Source of the DNA: an uncultured Clostridia bacterium
GTDB taxonomy: Bacteria; Bacillota; Clostridia; Christensenellales; Borkfalkiaceae
Assembly: GCA_944368775.1 (NCBI GenBank)
Contig: CALVXB010000003.1
Location: 100,920 to 164,919 of the forward strand
Direction: 5' to 3'
Length of the DNA stretch: 64,000 nucleotides
A program made the translations under genes and the position numbers. Positions 36,757-46,019 of the stretch are shown in pieces. Numbering within the stretch: position 1 is the stretch's first letter; each line of letters starts with the position of its first letter. The notes beneath the pieces were generated by a model. It saw nothing but the letters and a program-made list of their open reading frames with translations. It was not told the origin of the DNA and did not search any database.

Positions 36757-39069
36757 ATGAAAAAGATCGTACCCGAATACACGCTAACGCCCGCGCAGAG
36801 CGAAGCCGCCCGCGCGATCGCCGCTGCCTGCGGGTTGCACGAAGTCACGGCGCGCATCCTGTTTGCGCGCGGCGTCGACACGCCCGAAAAGGCGCGCCGC
36901 TTTCTCGCGCCCTCGCGCAAGCACTTCCTTTCCCCCTTTCTGATGCGCGGGATGCGCGAACTTGTCGGCGAGCTCGCCGCCGTGCGCCGTTCGGGCGGGC
37001 TGGTCGCCGTGTTCGGCGACTACGATGCAGACGGCATCGGCGCGGCGTCCATCCTGACTTCGGCGCTGCGCCGCTACGGCGTACGCTGCGTCGCGCACAT
37101 CCCCGAGCGCGCAGACGGCTACGGCATGTCCGTCGCCGCGCTCGAAAAGATCATCGACGAGCACGCGCCCGAACTCATCGTCACCGTCGACTGCGGCGTC
37201 TCCAACCGCGAAGAGGTCGCGTACATCAAATCGCGCGGCGTGCGCGTCGTCGTCACCGACCACCACGAGCTTCCCGCCGTGCTGCCCGACTGCGTCGTCG
37301 TCAACCCGAAACTTGACGACGACTACCCGTACGACAACCTCTGCGGCGCGGGCGTCGCCTTCAAGGTCGCCTGCGCGCTTTTGGGAGAGAAGGCGTATCC
37401 GCTGCTCGATCTCGCGGCCGTCTCCACCGTCGCGGACAGCGTGCCGCTCACGGGAGAGAACCGCGACATCGTCAGCGAAGGGCTGCGCCTGATCAATTCC
37501 CGCCCGCGCGAGGCGCTGCGCTGCCTGCTCGCTACCAAAAAGGAGGAGATCACCGCGCAGACGCTCGCATTCACCGTCGCGCCCCGCATCAACGCGGCGG
37601 GGCGGATGGGGGACGCGGGCTGCGCGCTCCGCCTGTTCACTTCGGAAGACAAGGCGGAGATCTACGACCTCGCCTGCCGCCTCAACGCCTTCAACATCGA
37701 GCGCCAGCAGATCTGCGACGAGGTGTACCGCAGCGCCAAGGAGAAGATCGCGGAGGAGGGGGCGTACGGCAACGTCATCATGCTGTGCGACGAGTCGTGG
37801 AACGCGGGCATCGTCGGCATCGTCGCCGCCCGCCTCGTCGAGGAATTCAACCGCCCCGCCATCCTCTTCGTGCCGCACGGCGATTTTTTGAAGGGCTCGG
37901 CGCGCACCATCGAAAGCGTCAACATCTACGACGCGCTCAGGGCGTGCAGCGCGCACATCGCCGAGTTCGGCGGGCACGCGCAGGCGGCGGGCGTGAACAT
38001 CCGCAAAGAAAACTTCGCGGCGCTGCGCGCCGCGCTGGACGAATACATCGGCAAGACGTACGCGCGCGCCGACTTCGAGCCGACGCTCGCCGTGTGCGAC
38101 GGGGAGGGACCCTTCGACCTCGCCCTCGCCGAAGAGTTAGAAAAATTGGAGCCGTGCGGCGTCGGCAACCGCAAGCCGCTGTTCGCGCTCGGCTGCGAAC
38201 GGTCGCAGGCGCGCCGCCTCAAAGACGGTTCGCCGCACATCGCCGTCCGCACGGACGGGATGGAGCTCGTCTGGTTCGGCGGGGAGGCTGCCTTGCCGCT
38301 GCTCGCTTCCGACGTGCACAAGACGCTCGTGTTCGAGTGCGGCATCTCCCGCTTCCGCGGCGAAAAGAGCGTGCGCGGCATCGTCCGCGACATGGTCTGT
38401 ACGGGTGTAGAAGGGGAGATCGCGGCGCTGTACGGCTTCCGCAACGCGCTGCTGCGCATGGTCGAGCCGCCCGTCGCGTTTGAAGCGGTGTGGGACACGA
38501 CGGAGGGCATCCGTGCCCGCATCCGTGCGGCGCGCGAGGCGTGCTGCTACGGGCTGCTGATGCTCTGTTCGGAGGGGGTGCCCGCACAACTTGCCGACTG
38601 CGCCGAGGGGCTGGAGCGCGACCTGTTCCGCCTCAGCTCGCACAACGTCGGCAACGCCGTCCTCGTCGCGCCTTCGGCGGACGCTGAAGTCGCCCTCTAC
38701 CGCGACGTGATCTGGCTGGATACGCCTGCGTCCGGCAATGTGCAGGGGCTGGCGGGCAAAACGGTCATCTTCAACCGCGACGTCGCCGGCTACCGCTCCG
38801 TCGCCGCGCTGGACACCACCCGCGAGGGGATGAGCGCCGCCTACCGCGCGGTGCGCGGCGGGCTGACGGGGGAGGACAGCGTCGCCGCCGCCCTCTCCGC
38901 GCCGCCCGGCTTGCCCGTGCGCCAGCTCGTCTTTGCGATCGAAGTGTTCACCGAGCTCGGGCTGCTGCGCTTCGAGCGGGGCAGACTTGCCGCCGTCCGC
39001 GGCAAAAAGTCAGATCTCGCCCGCTCCGCGCTGTACACGGCTGTTTGTAAGTGGAAGGAAAAGCTATGA
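36757..39069 (+). CDS. recJ: single-stranded-DNA-specific exonuclease RecJ
   Basis: 5'-3' ssDNA exonuclease of mismatch and recombination repair. The 770-residue protein contains the DHH motifs GDYDADGIGAAS (87-98), TVDCGVSN and VVTDHHELP, the DHHA1 part with GGHAQAAG, an OB-fold region and the long C-terminal extension seen in Bacillota RecJ. AAGGAGG precedes the ATG. Its stop overlaps the rel start (ATGA), the usual recJ-rel arrangement. Confidence 0.95.
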   Translation: MKKIVPEYTLTPAQSEAARAIAAACGLHEVTARILFARGVDTPEKARRFLAPSRKHFLSPFLMRGMRELVGELAAVRRSGGLVAVFGDYDADGIGAASILTSALRRYGVRCVAHIPERADGYGMSVAALEKIIDEHAPELIVTVDCGVSNREEVAYIKSRGVRVVVTDHHELPAVLPDCVVVNPKLDDDYPYDNLCGAGVAFKVACALLGEKAYPLLDLAAVSTVADSVPLTGENRDIVSEGLRLINSRPREALRCLLATKKEEITAQTLAFTVAPRINAAGRMGDAGCALRLFTSEDKAEIYDLACRLNAFNIERQQICDEVYRSAKEKIAEEGAYGNVIMLCDESWNAGIVGIVAARLVEEFNRPAILFVPHGDFLKGSARTIESVNIYDALRACSAHIAEFGGHAQAAGVNIRKENFAALRAALDEYIGKTYARADFEPTLAVCDGEGPFDLALAEELEKLEPCGVGNRKPLFALGCERSQARRLKDGSPHIAVRTDGMELVWFGGEAALPLLASDVHKTLVFECGISRFRGEKSVRGIVRDMVCTGVEGEIAALYGFRNALLRMVEPPVAFEAVWDTTEGIRARIRAAREACCYGLLMLCSEGVPAQLADCAEGLERDLFRLSSHNVGNAVLVAPSADAEVALYRDVIWLDTPASGNVQGLAGKTVIFNRDVAGYRSVAALDTTREGMSAAYRAVRGGLTGEDSVAAALSAPPGLPVRQLVFAIEVFTELGLLRFERGRLAAVRGKKSDLARSALYTAVCKWKEKL

Positions 39070-41198
39070 ACGACGTTTTACAGATGATCTACGACAACTA
39101 TACGGGCAGCGAGCGCGAGACGCTGGTTCGCGCCTACCGCTACGCCGAGGAGGCGCACAGCGGGCAGAAGCGCGCCTCGGGGGAGGCCTACTTCATCCAC
39201 CCCTGCGCCGTCGCCAAGATCCTCATGGAGCTGGGGCTGGACTGCGCCACCGTCGCGGCGGCATTTTTGCACGACGTCATCGAGGACACGCCCGTCACCG
39301 AGGAGGACATCCGCCGCGAGTTCGGCGACGAGATCCTCCGCCTCGTCTCCGGCGTCACCAAGCTGGACAAGATCGTATTCAAGTCGCGCGAAGAGGAGGA
39401 GGCGGAAAACTTCCGCAAGATCTTCGTCGCGATGGCGAAGGACATCCGCGTCATCATCATCAAGCTCGCCGACCGGCTGCACAATATGCGCTCCCTCAAC
39501 TTCCTCTCGAAGGAACGGCAGCTCAAAATGGCGCAGGAGACGCTCGACATCTACACCCCGCTCGCGGGCAGGCTGGGTATCTCGCAGATCAAGTGCGAGC
39601 TCGAGGACCTCTGCCTCAAATATCTCGACCCCGAAGCGTACGAGTTTTTGGTCGAAAACATCCACCAGAAGCTGTACGAGCGGCATAACTTCGTCGATTT
39701 CGTCGTCAAAGAGATCAAAAACATCCTCGACGAGAGCAAGATCGAGGGGGAGGTGTTCGGTCGCCCCAAGCACTTCTACTCCATCTACAAAAAGATGAAG
39801 ACGCAGAACAAGACGCTCGACCAGATCTACGACCTGACCGCCGTGCGCGTCATCGTCGGCACGGTGGACGAGTGCTACGAGGTGTTCGGCAAGATCCACA
39901 AGCGCTGGAAGCCCATTCCCGGCCGCATCAAAGACTACATCGCCACCCCGAAGGCGAATATGTACCAATCGCTGCACACGACCGTCGTCACCAACTTCGG
40001 CCAGCCCTTCGAGATCCAGATCCGCACCTTCGAGATGCACCGCACCGCCGAGTTCGGTATCGCGGCGCATTGGAAGTATAAAGAAAAGCGCGCGGAGGAC
40101 TCCTCCTTCACCGAGCGCCTCTCCTGGATCCGCGAAGTGCTCGATTGGGAGGGGGGATTGAAGGACTCGAAGGACTTCATGCAGTCGCTCAAGACGGAGC
40201 TGTACTCCAACGAGCTGCTCGTCTTTACCCCCAAGGGCAAGGTCATCTCCCTGCCCAAGGACGCGACGCCCATCGACTTCGCCTACGCCATCCACAGCGA
40301 GATCGGCAACCGCTGCGTCGGCGCGCGCGTCAACTCCAAGATCGTCCCCCTCAACTCCACGCTGCAGACGGGCGACGTCGTCGAGATCATCACATCCTCC
40401 AACTCGAAGGGCCCGTCGTGGGATTGGCTGAAGATCGTCAAGTCGTCCAGCGCCCGCGCCAAGATCAAGCAGTTCTTCAAGCGGGAGATGAAGGACGAAA
40501 ACGTCAAGATCGGCCGCAGTATGCTCGAGGCGGAGGCCAAGCACCGCGGCTACAACCTCTCCGACATCCTCACCGAGGAGAGCTTCGCCAAAGTTTCCGA
40601 AAAGTTCTCCTTCTTCTCGCAGGACGAGATGTTCGCCTCCGTCGGCTACGGGGCGATCACCGTCAACCAGGTGCTCTTCAAGCTGATCGACTTCTATAAG
40701 AAGGAGATCCCCAAAAAGCCCGTCTACCACGGCGACGCCGCCGACTCGAGCGGCGTCATCGTCAAGGGGATGAGCGGACTTTTGACCCGCTTTGCCGGCT
40801 GCTGCAACCCCGTGCCCGGCGACAACATCGTCGGCTTTGTCTCGCGGGGCAGGGGTGTGGTCATCCACCGCGCCGACTGCCCGAACATCAAAAACCTCGA
40901 GGCGGAGCAGGGCCGCATCCTGCCCGCCGAGTGGGCGGAGACGCAGGGGGGCGGGCACTTCGTCGCGGGCATCATCATCAAGGCGAAGGACCAGGGCGTC
41001 GCCCTCTCCGTGCTCACCGGCGTGGTCAGCGATATGCGCCTGATGATCACCGCCGTCAATTCTCGCTTCGACAAGAACAAAGACGCCGTCATCGAGGCAA
41101 ATATCCGCCTCAACGGCAAGGAAGATATCGACTTGCTGATCCGCAAGTTGCTCTCCGACGACCGTATCAGCGAGGTGTACCGCACCGTCGCAAAATAA
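39066..41198 (+). CDS. rel: bifunctional (p)ppGpp synthetase/hydrolase Rel
   Basis: Makes and degrades the stringent-response alarmone. Order of domains in 710 residues: HD hydrolase with HDVIED (69-74) and LADRLHNMR, synthetase with RPKHFYSIYKKM and YQSLHTTV, TGS (VFTPKGKVISLPKDATPIDFAY), the zinc-finger/helical part with RFAGCCNPVPGD, and a C-terminal ACT domain. Both active sites look intact. The ATG at 39066 is preceded by GGAAGGAAAAG. No apt gene lies between it and recJ. Repeat copy 7 follows 45 nt after its stop. Confidence 0.96.
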   Translation: MNDVLQMIYDNYTGSERETLVRAYRYAEEAHSGQKRASGEAYFIHPCAVAKILMELGLDCATVAAAFLHDVIEDTPVTEEDIRREFGDEILRLVSGVTKLDKIVFKSREEEEAENFRKIFVAMAKDIRVIIIKLADRLHNMRSLNFLSKERQLKMAQETLDIYTPLAGRLGISQIKCELEDLCLKYLDPEAYEFLVENIHQKLYERHNFVDFVVKEIKNILDESKIEGEVFGRPKHFYSIYKKMKTQNKTLDQIYDLTAVRVIVGTVDECYEVFGKIHKRWKPIPGRIKDYIATPKANMYQSLHTTVVTNFGQPFEIQIRTFEMHRTAEFGIAAHWKYKEKRAEDSSFTERLSWIREVLDWEGGLKDSKDFMQSLKTELYSNELLVFTPKGKVISLPKDATPIDFAYAIHSEIGNRCVGARVNSKIVPLNSTLQTGDVVEIITSSNSKGPSWDWLKIVKSSSARAKIKQFFKREMKDENVKIGRSMLEAEAKHRGYNLSDILTEESFAKVSEKFSFFSQDEMFASVGYGAITVNQVLFKLIDFYKKEIPKKPVYHGDAADSSGVIVKGMSGLLTRFAGCCNPVPGDNIVGFVSRGRGVVIHRADCPNIKNLEAEQGRILPAEWAETQGGGHFVAGIIIKAKDQGVALSVLTGVVSDMRLMITAVNSRFDKNKDAVIEANIRLNGKEDIDLLIRKLLSDDRISEVYRTVAK

Positions 41199-41243
41199 CT
41201 TGTCGCGGCGTGCTTTTGCGCTTGAACTTTGATTTTTAAGCTG

Positions 41244-41281
41244 TTTGCATAGTACTATGCGTGACAGAATACGCCGATAAA
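41244..41281 (+). repeat. interspersed palindromic repeat, copy 7
   Basis: TTTGC, GCATAGTACTATGC (41247-41260), GTGACAGA (last pair changed from GTGACATA), then ACGCCGATAAA. It lies between rel and the MBL hydrolase. A GTG inside it (41261) opens the longer reading frame of that gene but is unlikely to be used. Confidence 0.82.
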
Positions 41282-41299
41282 GGCGAGGAGGACCGTGTT

Positions 41300-41899
41300 T
41301 TGGACATCATTACCGTACCTGCCGGCCCGCTGCGGGCCAACTCCTATCTCCTGACCGAAGACGACAAGGATGCCGTCATCATCGACTGCGGCGGCGCAGA
41401 ACCGCTGCAAGAGGCGCAGCGCCGCGGTCTGACGCCCCGCTTCGTGCTTTTGACGCACGGGCACTTCGACCACATCGGCGGCTGCGCCGCCCTGCAGGCG
41501 GCGGGCGCGCAGGTCGGCTGCGCCGAGGCGGAGCTGCAGCTGCTCGCCTCGAGCGCCAACCTCGCTTCCGACATGGGGCTGCGCATCCCGCCCTTCCGCC
41601 CCGACTTCACCTTCCGCGGCGGCGACGAACTCGACCTGTGCGGCATGCGCTTTTCTGTCATCGCGACGCCCGGCCACACGCCGGGCGGGGTGACCTTCCG
41701 CGTCGGAGACGCCCTGTTCACGGGCGACACCCTCTTCCGCGAGAGCGTCGGCCGCGTCGACTTCCCGGGCGGCAGCGGCGCGCAGCTGCGCGAGAGCATC
41801 CGCCGCCTGCTTGCCATCGAGGGCGACCTCGCCGTCTATCCCGGCCACGACGAGCCGACCACCCTCGGACACGAGCGCAAGTACAACCCCTTCGCATGA
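41300..41899 (+). CDS. MBL-fold metallo-hydrolase, glyoxalase II-like
   Basis: A 199-residue metallo-beta-lactamase-fold enzyme with the metal motif LTHGHFDHIGG, ATPGHTPGG, FTGDTLFRESVGRVD and the final His in VYPGHDEPTT. The DTLFRESVGR pattern is that of the small YcbL/glyoxalase II-like hydrolases next to rel in many Bacillota. The start is taken as TTG at 41300 because GAGGAGG lies 8 nt upstream and the domain begins there. Its stop overlaps the hemZ region. Confidence 0.88.
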   Translation: MDIITVPAGPLRANSYLLTEDDKDAVIIDCGGAEPLQEAQRRGLTPRFVLLTHGHFDHIGGCAALQAAGAQVGCAEAELQLLASSANLASDMGLRIPPFRPDFTFRGGDELDLCGMRFSVIATPGHTPGGVTFRVGDALFTGDTLFRESVGRVDFPGGSGAQLRESIRRLLAIEGDLAVYPGHDEPTTLGHERKYNPFA

Positions 41900-41907
41900 G
41901 GAGCGCC

Positions 41908-43269
41908 ATGCTGGCCACCAACGCCGACTTTTTATACCCCGAGCTGATGGACGTTGTCCGCCTGTTCGGCGACGCGCCCGACGTCGCGCATACCTTCCGC
42001 TCGGAAGGGGACGCCTTTTACGACCGCGTCGAGATGGGCGGAAGGGTTTTCGACTTCGCCGAGCATATGCCCTATGCGAGCGACCTCGAATTCCGCCGCT
42101 ACGCCAAGCGCTTTTCCAAGCTCGCCGTCTATAACGCGCTGCGCGCCGTGACCGGCCGCTCCATGCCGTGGGGCGCGCTGACGGGCATCCGCCCGACCAA
42201 GCTCGCCTACAGCGAACGCGCGGCGGGCAGAGATTTCCGCGCTCTGTTTGAAGAGTGCGGCGTTTCCCCCGCGAACATCGCGCTCGTCGCCGACGTCCTC
42301 CATGCGCAGGAGGGCATCTACGCGCGCGAGCCGGGGGCGGCCGACCTGTATATCGGCATCCCGTTCTGCCCTTCCAAATGCGAATACTGCTCGTTCATCA
42401 CCGCCGACATCGGCAGGACGGGCAAGTACGTCGACGCCTACCTCGACGCGCTCGAAAGGGAGATCGCCGCCTGCGAAGGCCTGTTTTCCCGCATCAAGAG
42501 CGTCTACATCGGCGGCGGCACCCCGCTCGTGTTCGAATCCGCGCAGCTCGAGCGCGTCTTAAAGGCGGCAGCGCCCTTCGCCCGCGGCGTCGAGTACACC
42601 GTCGAGGCGGGCCGGCCGGACGTGTTCACCGACGAAAAGCTGCGGCTGCTGCAGGCGTACGGCGTGACGCGCGTGTGCGTCAACCCGCAGACCTTCTGCG
42701 ACGAGACGCTCGCGCGCATCGGCCGCCGCCACACCGCCGCCGACGTCTATCGCGCCTTCGAGATGGCCCGCCGCTACCCCTTCGACATCAACGTCGACCT
42801 CATCGCGGGGCTGACGGGGGAGTCGGTCGCCGACTTCTGCGCGAGCGTGGACGCCGCCGTCTCCCTCGCGCCCGAAAACATCACCGTGCACACCCTCTGC
42901 CTCAAAAAGGGGGCGCGGCTGAAGGAGGAGGAGTCTCGCCTGTGCGGGGCGGGGCTGCCCGAAATGATCGCCTACTCGCGCGAAGCGCTGCAGGGCGCGG
43001 GGTACGTCCCGTACTACCTGTACCGCCAAAAATACATGGCGGGCAACTGCGAAAACACCGGCTGGACCAAGCCCGGCCGCGCCTGTGTGTACAATGTCGA
43101 CGTGATGGAGGAGATCGCCGACAACATCGCCTGCGGCGCCAACGCGGTGGGCAAAAAGCTGTTTTTAGAAGAGGAGCGCATCGAGCGGTTGGGCTCCCCC
43201 AAAGATATCCCGACGTATATCGGCAAAATCGACGAGATAATTGCGCGTAAACGAAAATTATACGGCTGA
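41908..43269 (+). CDS. hemZ: coproporphyrinogen dehydrogenase HemZ-like radical SAM protein
   Basis: A HemN-like radical SAM enzyme, 453 residues. The N-terminal 150 residues are the HemZ-specific region (WGALTGIRPTKLAY), followed by the cluster motif C154-x3-C158-x2-C161 with CSF, YIGGGTPLVF, DINVDLIAGLTGES and YYLYRQKYMAGNCENTGW. HemZ proteins are annotated as oxygen-independent coproporphyrinogen III oxidases, though some act in heme handling instead. ATG at 41908 has AGGAG 4-5 nt upstream; the earlier ATG at 41896 overlaps the MBL stop and is an alternative. Confidence 0.9.
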   Translation: MLATNADFLYPELMDVVRLFGDAPDVAHTFRSEGDAFYDRVEMGGRVFDFAEHMPYASDLEFRRYAKRFSKLAVYNALRAVTGRSMPWGALTGIRPTKLAYSERAAGRDFRALFEECGVSPANIALVADVLHAQEGIYAREPGAADLYIGIPFCPSKCEYCSFITADIGRTGKYVDAYLDALEREIAACEGLFSRIKSVYIGGGTPLVFESAQLERVLKAAAPFARGVEYTVEAGRPDVFTDEKLRLLQAYGVTRVCVNPQTFCDETLARIGRRHTAADVYRAFEMARRYPFDINVDLIAGLTGESVADFCASVDAAVSLAPENITVHTLCLKKGARLKEEESRLCGAGLPEMIAYSREALQGAGYVPYYLYRQKYMAGNCENTGWTKPGRACVYNVDVMEEIADNIACGANAVGKKLFLEEERIERLGSPKDIPTYIGKIDEIIARKRKLYG

Positions 43270-43274
43270 ATCAG

Positions 43275-43303
43275 TTTACAACGTGCGCGAAATATGCTAA
43301 AAT
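43275..43303 (+). promoter_or_regulatory. promoter for rpsO-pnp
   Basis: TTTACA (43275-43280), 17-nt spacer, TAAAAT (43298-43303). The leader to the rpsO ATG is about 70 nt. Confidence 0.75.
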
Positions 43304-43317
43304 AATTGCATGCGTGG

Positions 43318-43357
43318 TCAAAGCCGAGCGGTTCTCCTCGCCGAGCTTTGTCCTCGT
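43318..43357 (+). promoter_or_regulatory. structured rpsO leader, possible S15 autoregulation
   Basis: AAAGC..CGAGCGG and CGCCGAGCTTTG (about 43320-43352) can form an imperfect stem in the leader of rpsO. S15 is known in several bacteria to bind its own leader, but the required motif is not proven here. Confidence 0.4.
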
Positions 43358-43383
43358 GAATCAAATTTCCAAGGAGTAAAACA

Positions 43384-43647
43384 ATGGAAAAGGAAAAAAA
43401 GACGCAGATCATCAACGAGTACAAGCGCCATGACGGCGACACCGGCTCTTCCGAAGTACAGATCGCGCTTCTCACCGAGCGCATCAACCACCTGAACGAG
43501 CATCTGAAAGAGCATCCGCACGACAATCACAGCCGCCGCGGCCTTTTGAAAATGGTCGGCCAGCGCCGCGGGTTGCTCGATTACATCAAATCGAAGGACA
43601 TTGAAAAATACAGGGATATCGTTGCCCGCCTCGATTTGAGAAAATAA
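43384..43647 (+). CDS. rpsO: 30S ribosomal protein S15
   Basis: Primary 16S rRNA-binding protein of the platform, 87 residues. The family signature [47 protein letters not shown] is unbroken (about 16-63). CAAGGAG precedes the ATG. A terminator separates it from pnp, which is the conserved neighbour. Confidence 0.98.
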   Translation: MEKEKKTQIINEYKRHDGDTGSSEVQIALLTERINHLNEHLKEHPHDNHSRRGLLKMVGQRRGLLDYIKSKDIEKYRDIVARLDLRK

Positions 43648-43654
43648 GTATTGT

Positions 43655-43688
43655 AAGGGCGGAACGGTCGTTCGGCCCTTATTATATA
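43655..43688 (+). terminator. terminator or processing hairpin between rpsO and pnp
   Basis: AAGGGC..GGAAC pairs with GTTC..GCCCTT (43655-43680), followed by ATTATATATT. In other bacteria this gap holds a partial terminator and an RNase III site. Confidence 0.75.
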
Positions 43689-43738
43689 TTGCGGCGGGCA
43701 GGTGCCCTCCGTAAGAACAACGAGTCAAGGAGTGTAGA

Positions 43739-45838
43739 ATGACAAAAAATTTCAGACAGTTTGAGACGACGATCGGCGGCAGGCAGGTCATCGTCGAGAC
43801 GGGCAAGTACGCCGAACAGTCCAACGGTTCGTGCGTCGTCCGCTGCGGCGACACCGTCGTCATGGTCAACGTGACCATGTCCGAAAAGCCGCGCGAAGGC
43901 ATGGACTTCTTCCCGCTGCAGGTCGACTTTGAAGAGAAGATGTATGCAGTCGGCAAGATCCCGGGCGGCTTCAAAAAGCGCGAGGGCCGCGCGAGCGATA
44001 AGGGGATCCTCACCTCCCGCCTCATCGACCGCCCCATTCGCCCCCTCTTCCCGAAGGGCCTGTTCAACGACGTCGTGGTCATCGCGACCGCGCTCTCCGT
44101 CGATACGAACATCCCGCCCGAACCGTTCGCCATGCTCGGCAGCTCGATCGCTTTGAGCATCTCCGACATACCGTGGGCCGGCCCGACCGGCTCGGTGCAG
44201 GTCGGTCTGGTGGACGGCGAGTACGTCATCAATCCCGACAACGCCCAGCGCGAAAACAGCCGCCTGGCGCTCAGCCTCGCGGGCACGAAGGACGCCATCA
44301 TGATGGTCGAGGCGGGCGCGAAGGAGATCTCCGACGAGGAGATGGTCGGCGCCATCCTCTTCGGCCACGAAGAGATCAAAAAGCAGTGCGCCTTCATCGA
44401 AGAGATCCAAAAGGAGATCGGCAAGCCCAAGCGCGAGATGGAGCTGTACCACGTCCCCGCCGACATCGACGCGGCGGTGCGCTCGTACGCATCCGATATG
44501 CTGGACAAGGCGCTCGAAGAGTTTGACCGCGCCGCGCGCGAAGAGAAGCAGGACGAGGTCGAAAAGGACGTCCTCGCGCACTTCGCCGACGTCTATCCCG
44601 GCAAAGAGCGCGAAATGAAGGACAGCCTCTATTACCTCACCAAAGAGAAGGTCCGCGCCAAAATTTTGGACAAGGGCATCCGTCCCGACGGCCGCTCCCT
44701 CAAAGAGATCCGCCCCATCTGGTGCGAAGCGGGCATCCTGCCCCGCGTGCACGGCTCGGCCGTGTTCACCCGCGGCCAGACGCAGGTGCTCTCTACCTGC
44801 ACGCTCGGCACGCTGAGCGAGGTGCAGAAGTTGGACGGTCTGGACGACGAAGTGTCCAAGCGCTATATGCACCAATATAACTTCCCCGGCTATTCGACGG
44901 GCGAGGCCAAGGGCCTCAAGAGCCCCGGCCGCCGCGAGATCGGCCACGGCGCCCTCGCAGAGCGCGCCCTCGAGCCGGTCGTTCCGAACGCGGACGAGTT
45001 CCCGTACGCCATCCGCATGGTGTCCGACGTGCTCAGCTCGAACGGCTCCACCTCGCAGGCGAGCGTCTGCGGCTCCACGCTGGCGCTGATGGACGCGGGC
45101 GTCCCCATCAAGGCCCCCGTCGCCGGCTGCGCGATGGGCCTGATCAAGGACACCGAGAGCGACCGCATCGCCATCCTGACCGACATCCAGGGACTCGAGG
45201 ACTTCCTCGGCGACATGGACTTCAAGGTCGCGGGCACCGAAAAGGGCATCACCGCCATCCAGATGGACATCAAGATCAAGGGCATCTCCGAAGAGATCCT
45301 CCGCCGCGCCATCTCGCAGGCCAACGAGGGCCGTCAGTTCATCCTGCACAAGATGCTCGAAGTGCTGCCCCGGCCCCGCGCCGAGCTCTCTAAGTACGCG
45401 CCCAAGATCATCACCTTCAACATTCATCCCGACAAGATCCGCGAGGTCATCGGCAGCGGCGGCAAGGTCATCAACAAGATCATCGAGGAGACCAACGTCA
45501 AGATCGACATCGACGACGACGGCAAGGTCTGCATCGCGACGTACGGCGAAAACACCGAAAACGCCGAGCGCGCCAAGGCGATCATCCTCTCCATCGCGCG
45601 CGACCCCGAGGTCGGCGATATGTTCATCGGCTCCGTCGTGCGCATCCTCTCCAAGGTCGGCGCCTTCGTCGAGCTGGCCCCGGGCAAGGACGGCATGATC
45701 CACATCTCCAGGCTGGGAGGCAACCGCCGCATCGGCCAGGTCGAGGACGTGCTCAACATCGGCGATACCGTCAAAGTCGAGATCATCAAGATCGGCGAAA
45801 AGGGCATCGACCTCAAATTGCTCGAAAAGATGGAATAA
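43739..45838 (+). CDS. pnp: polyribonucleotide nucleotidyltransferase
   Basis: Phosphorolytic 3'-5' exoribonuclease of the RNA degradosome, 699 residues. Two RNase PH domains flank an all-helical linker; the second has the conserved KPVAGCAMGL-like APVAGCAMGLI and LGDMDFKVAGT. The C-terminus has a KH domain (IRVIGSGGKVIN-type IREVIGSGGKVINKI) and an S1 domain (VGDMFIGSVVRILSKVGAFVEL). AAGGAG precedes the ATG. Strong terminators follow. Confidence 0.98.
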   Translation: MTKNFRQFETTIGGRQVIVETGKYAEQSNGSCVVRCGDTVVMVNVTMSEKPREGMDFFPLQVDFEEKMYAVGKIPGGFKKREGRASDKGILTSRLIDRPIRPLFPKGLFNDVVVIATALSVDTNIPPEPFAMLGSSIALSISDIPWAGPTGSVQVGLVDGEYVINPDNAQRENSRLALSLAGTKDAIMMVEAGAKEISDEEMVGAILFGHEEIKKQCAFIEEIQKEIGKPKREMELYHVPADIDAAVRSYASDMLDKALEEFDRAAREEKQDEVEKDVLAHFADVYPGKEREMKDSLYYLTKEKVRAKILDKGIRPDGRSLKEIRPIWCEAGILPRVHGSAVFTRGQTQVLSTCTLGTLSEVQKLDGLDDEVSKRYMHQYNFPGYSTGEAKGLKSPGRREIGHGALAERALEPVVPNADEFPYAIRMVSDVLSSNGSTSQASVCGSTLALMDAGVPIKAPVAGCAMGLIKDTESDRIAILTDIQGLEDFLGDMDFKVAGTEKGITAIQMDIKIKGISEEILRRAISQANEGRQFILHKMLEVLPRPRAELSKYAPKIITFNIHPDKIREVIGSGGKVINKIIEETNVKIDIDDDGKVCIATYGENTENAERAKAIILSIARDPEVGDMFIGSVVRILSKVGAFVELAPGKDGMIHISRLGGNRRIGQVEDVLNIGDTVKVEIIKIGEKGIDLKLLEKME

Positions 45839-45867
45839 TTTGCGCGGAGCAATACCGCACGGCTTGG

Positions 45868-45900
45868 GCGGGCGCCATACAGGCGCCCGCCATTTCTTTT
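45868..45900 (+). terminator. terminator after pnp
   Basis: GCGGGCGCC (45868-45876) pairs with GGCGCCCGC (45882-45890), followed by CATTTCTTTT. Confidence 0.85.
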
Positions 45901-45931
45901 GCGGGGGCAAAAATGTGGCAAAAATATAGAA

Positions 45932-45969
45932 GCGGCGGGCGGAGCCGTTCGGCTCCGCCCGCCGCGTTT
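45932..45969. terminator. second, bidirectional terminator between pnp and the MDR gene
   Basis: A perfect 15-bp stem with a GTTC loop (arms 45932-45946 and 45951-45965, GCGGCGGGCGGAGCC and its complement), then TTTT on the plus strand and an A-rich stretch upstream that becomes a U tract on the minus strand. Confidence 0.9.
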
Positions 45970-46019
45970 TCTTTATCGATCTTGCGCCGATTTGCGGCGC
46001 GGCCCGCGCGCTGCGCGCG

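Noticed and set aside
41261..41299. GTG at 41261 as the start of the MBL hydrolase
   Set aside because: It lies within the interspersed repeat and lacks a ribosome binding site; TTG at 41300 has GAGGAGG at the right distance.
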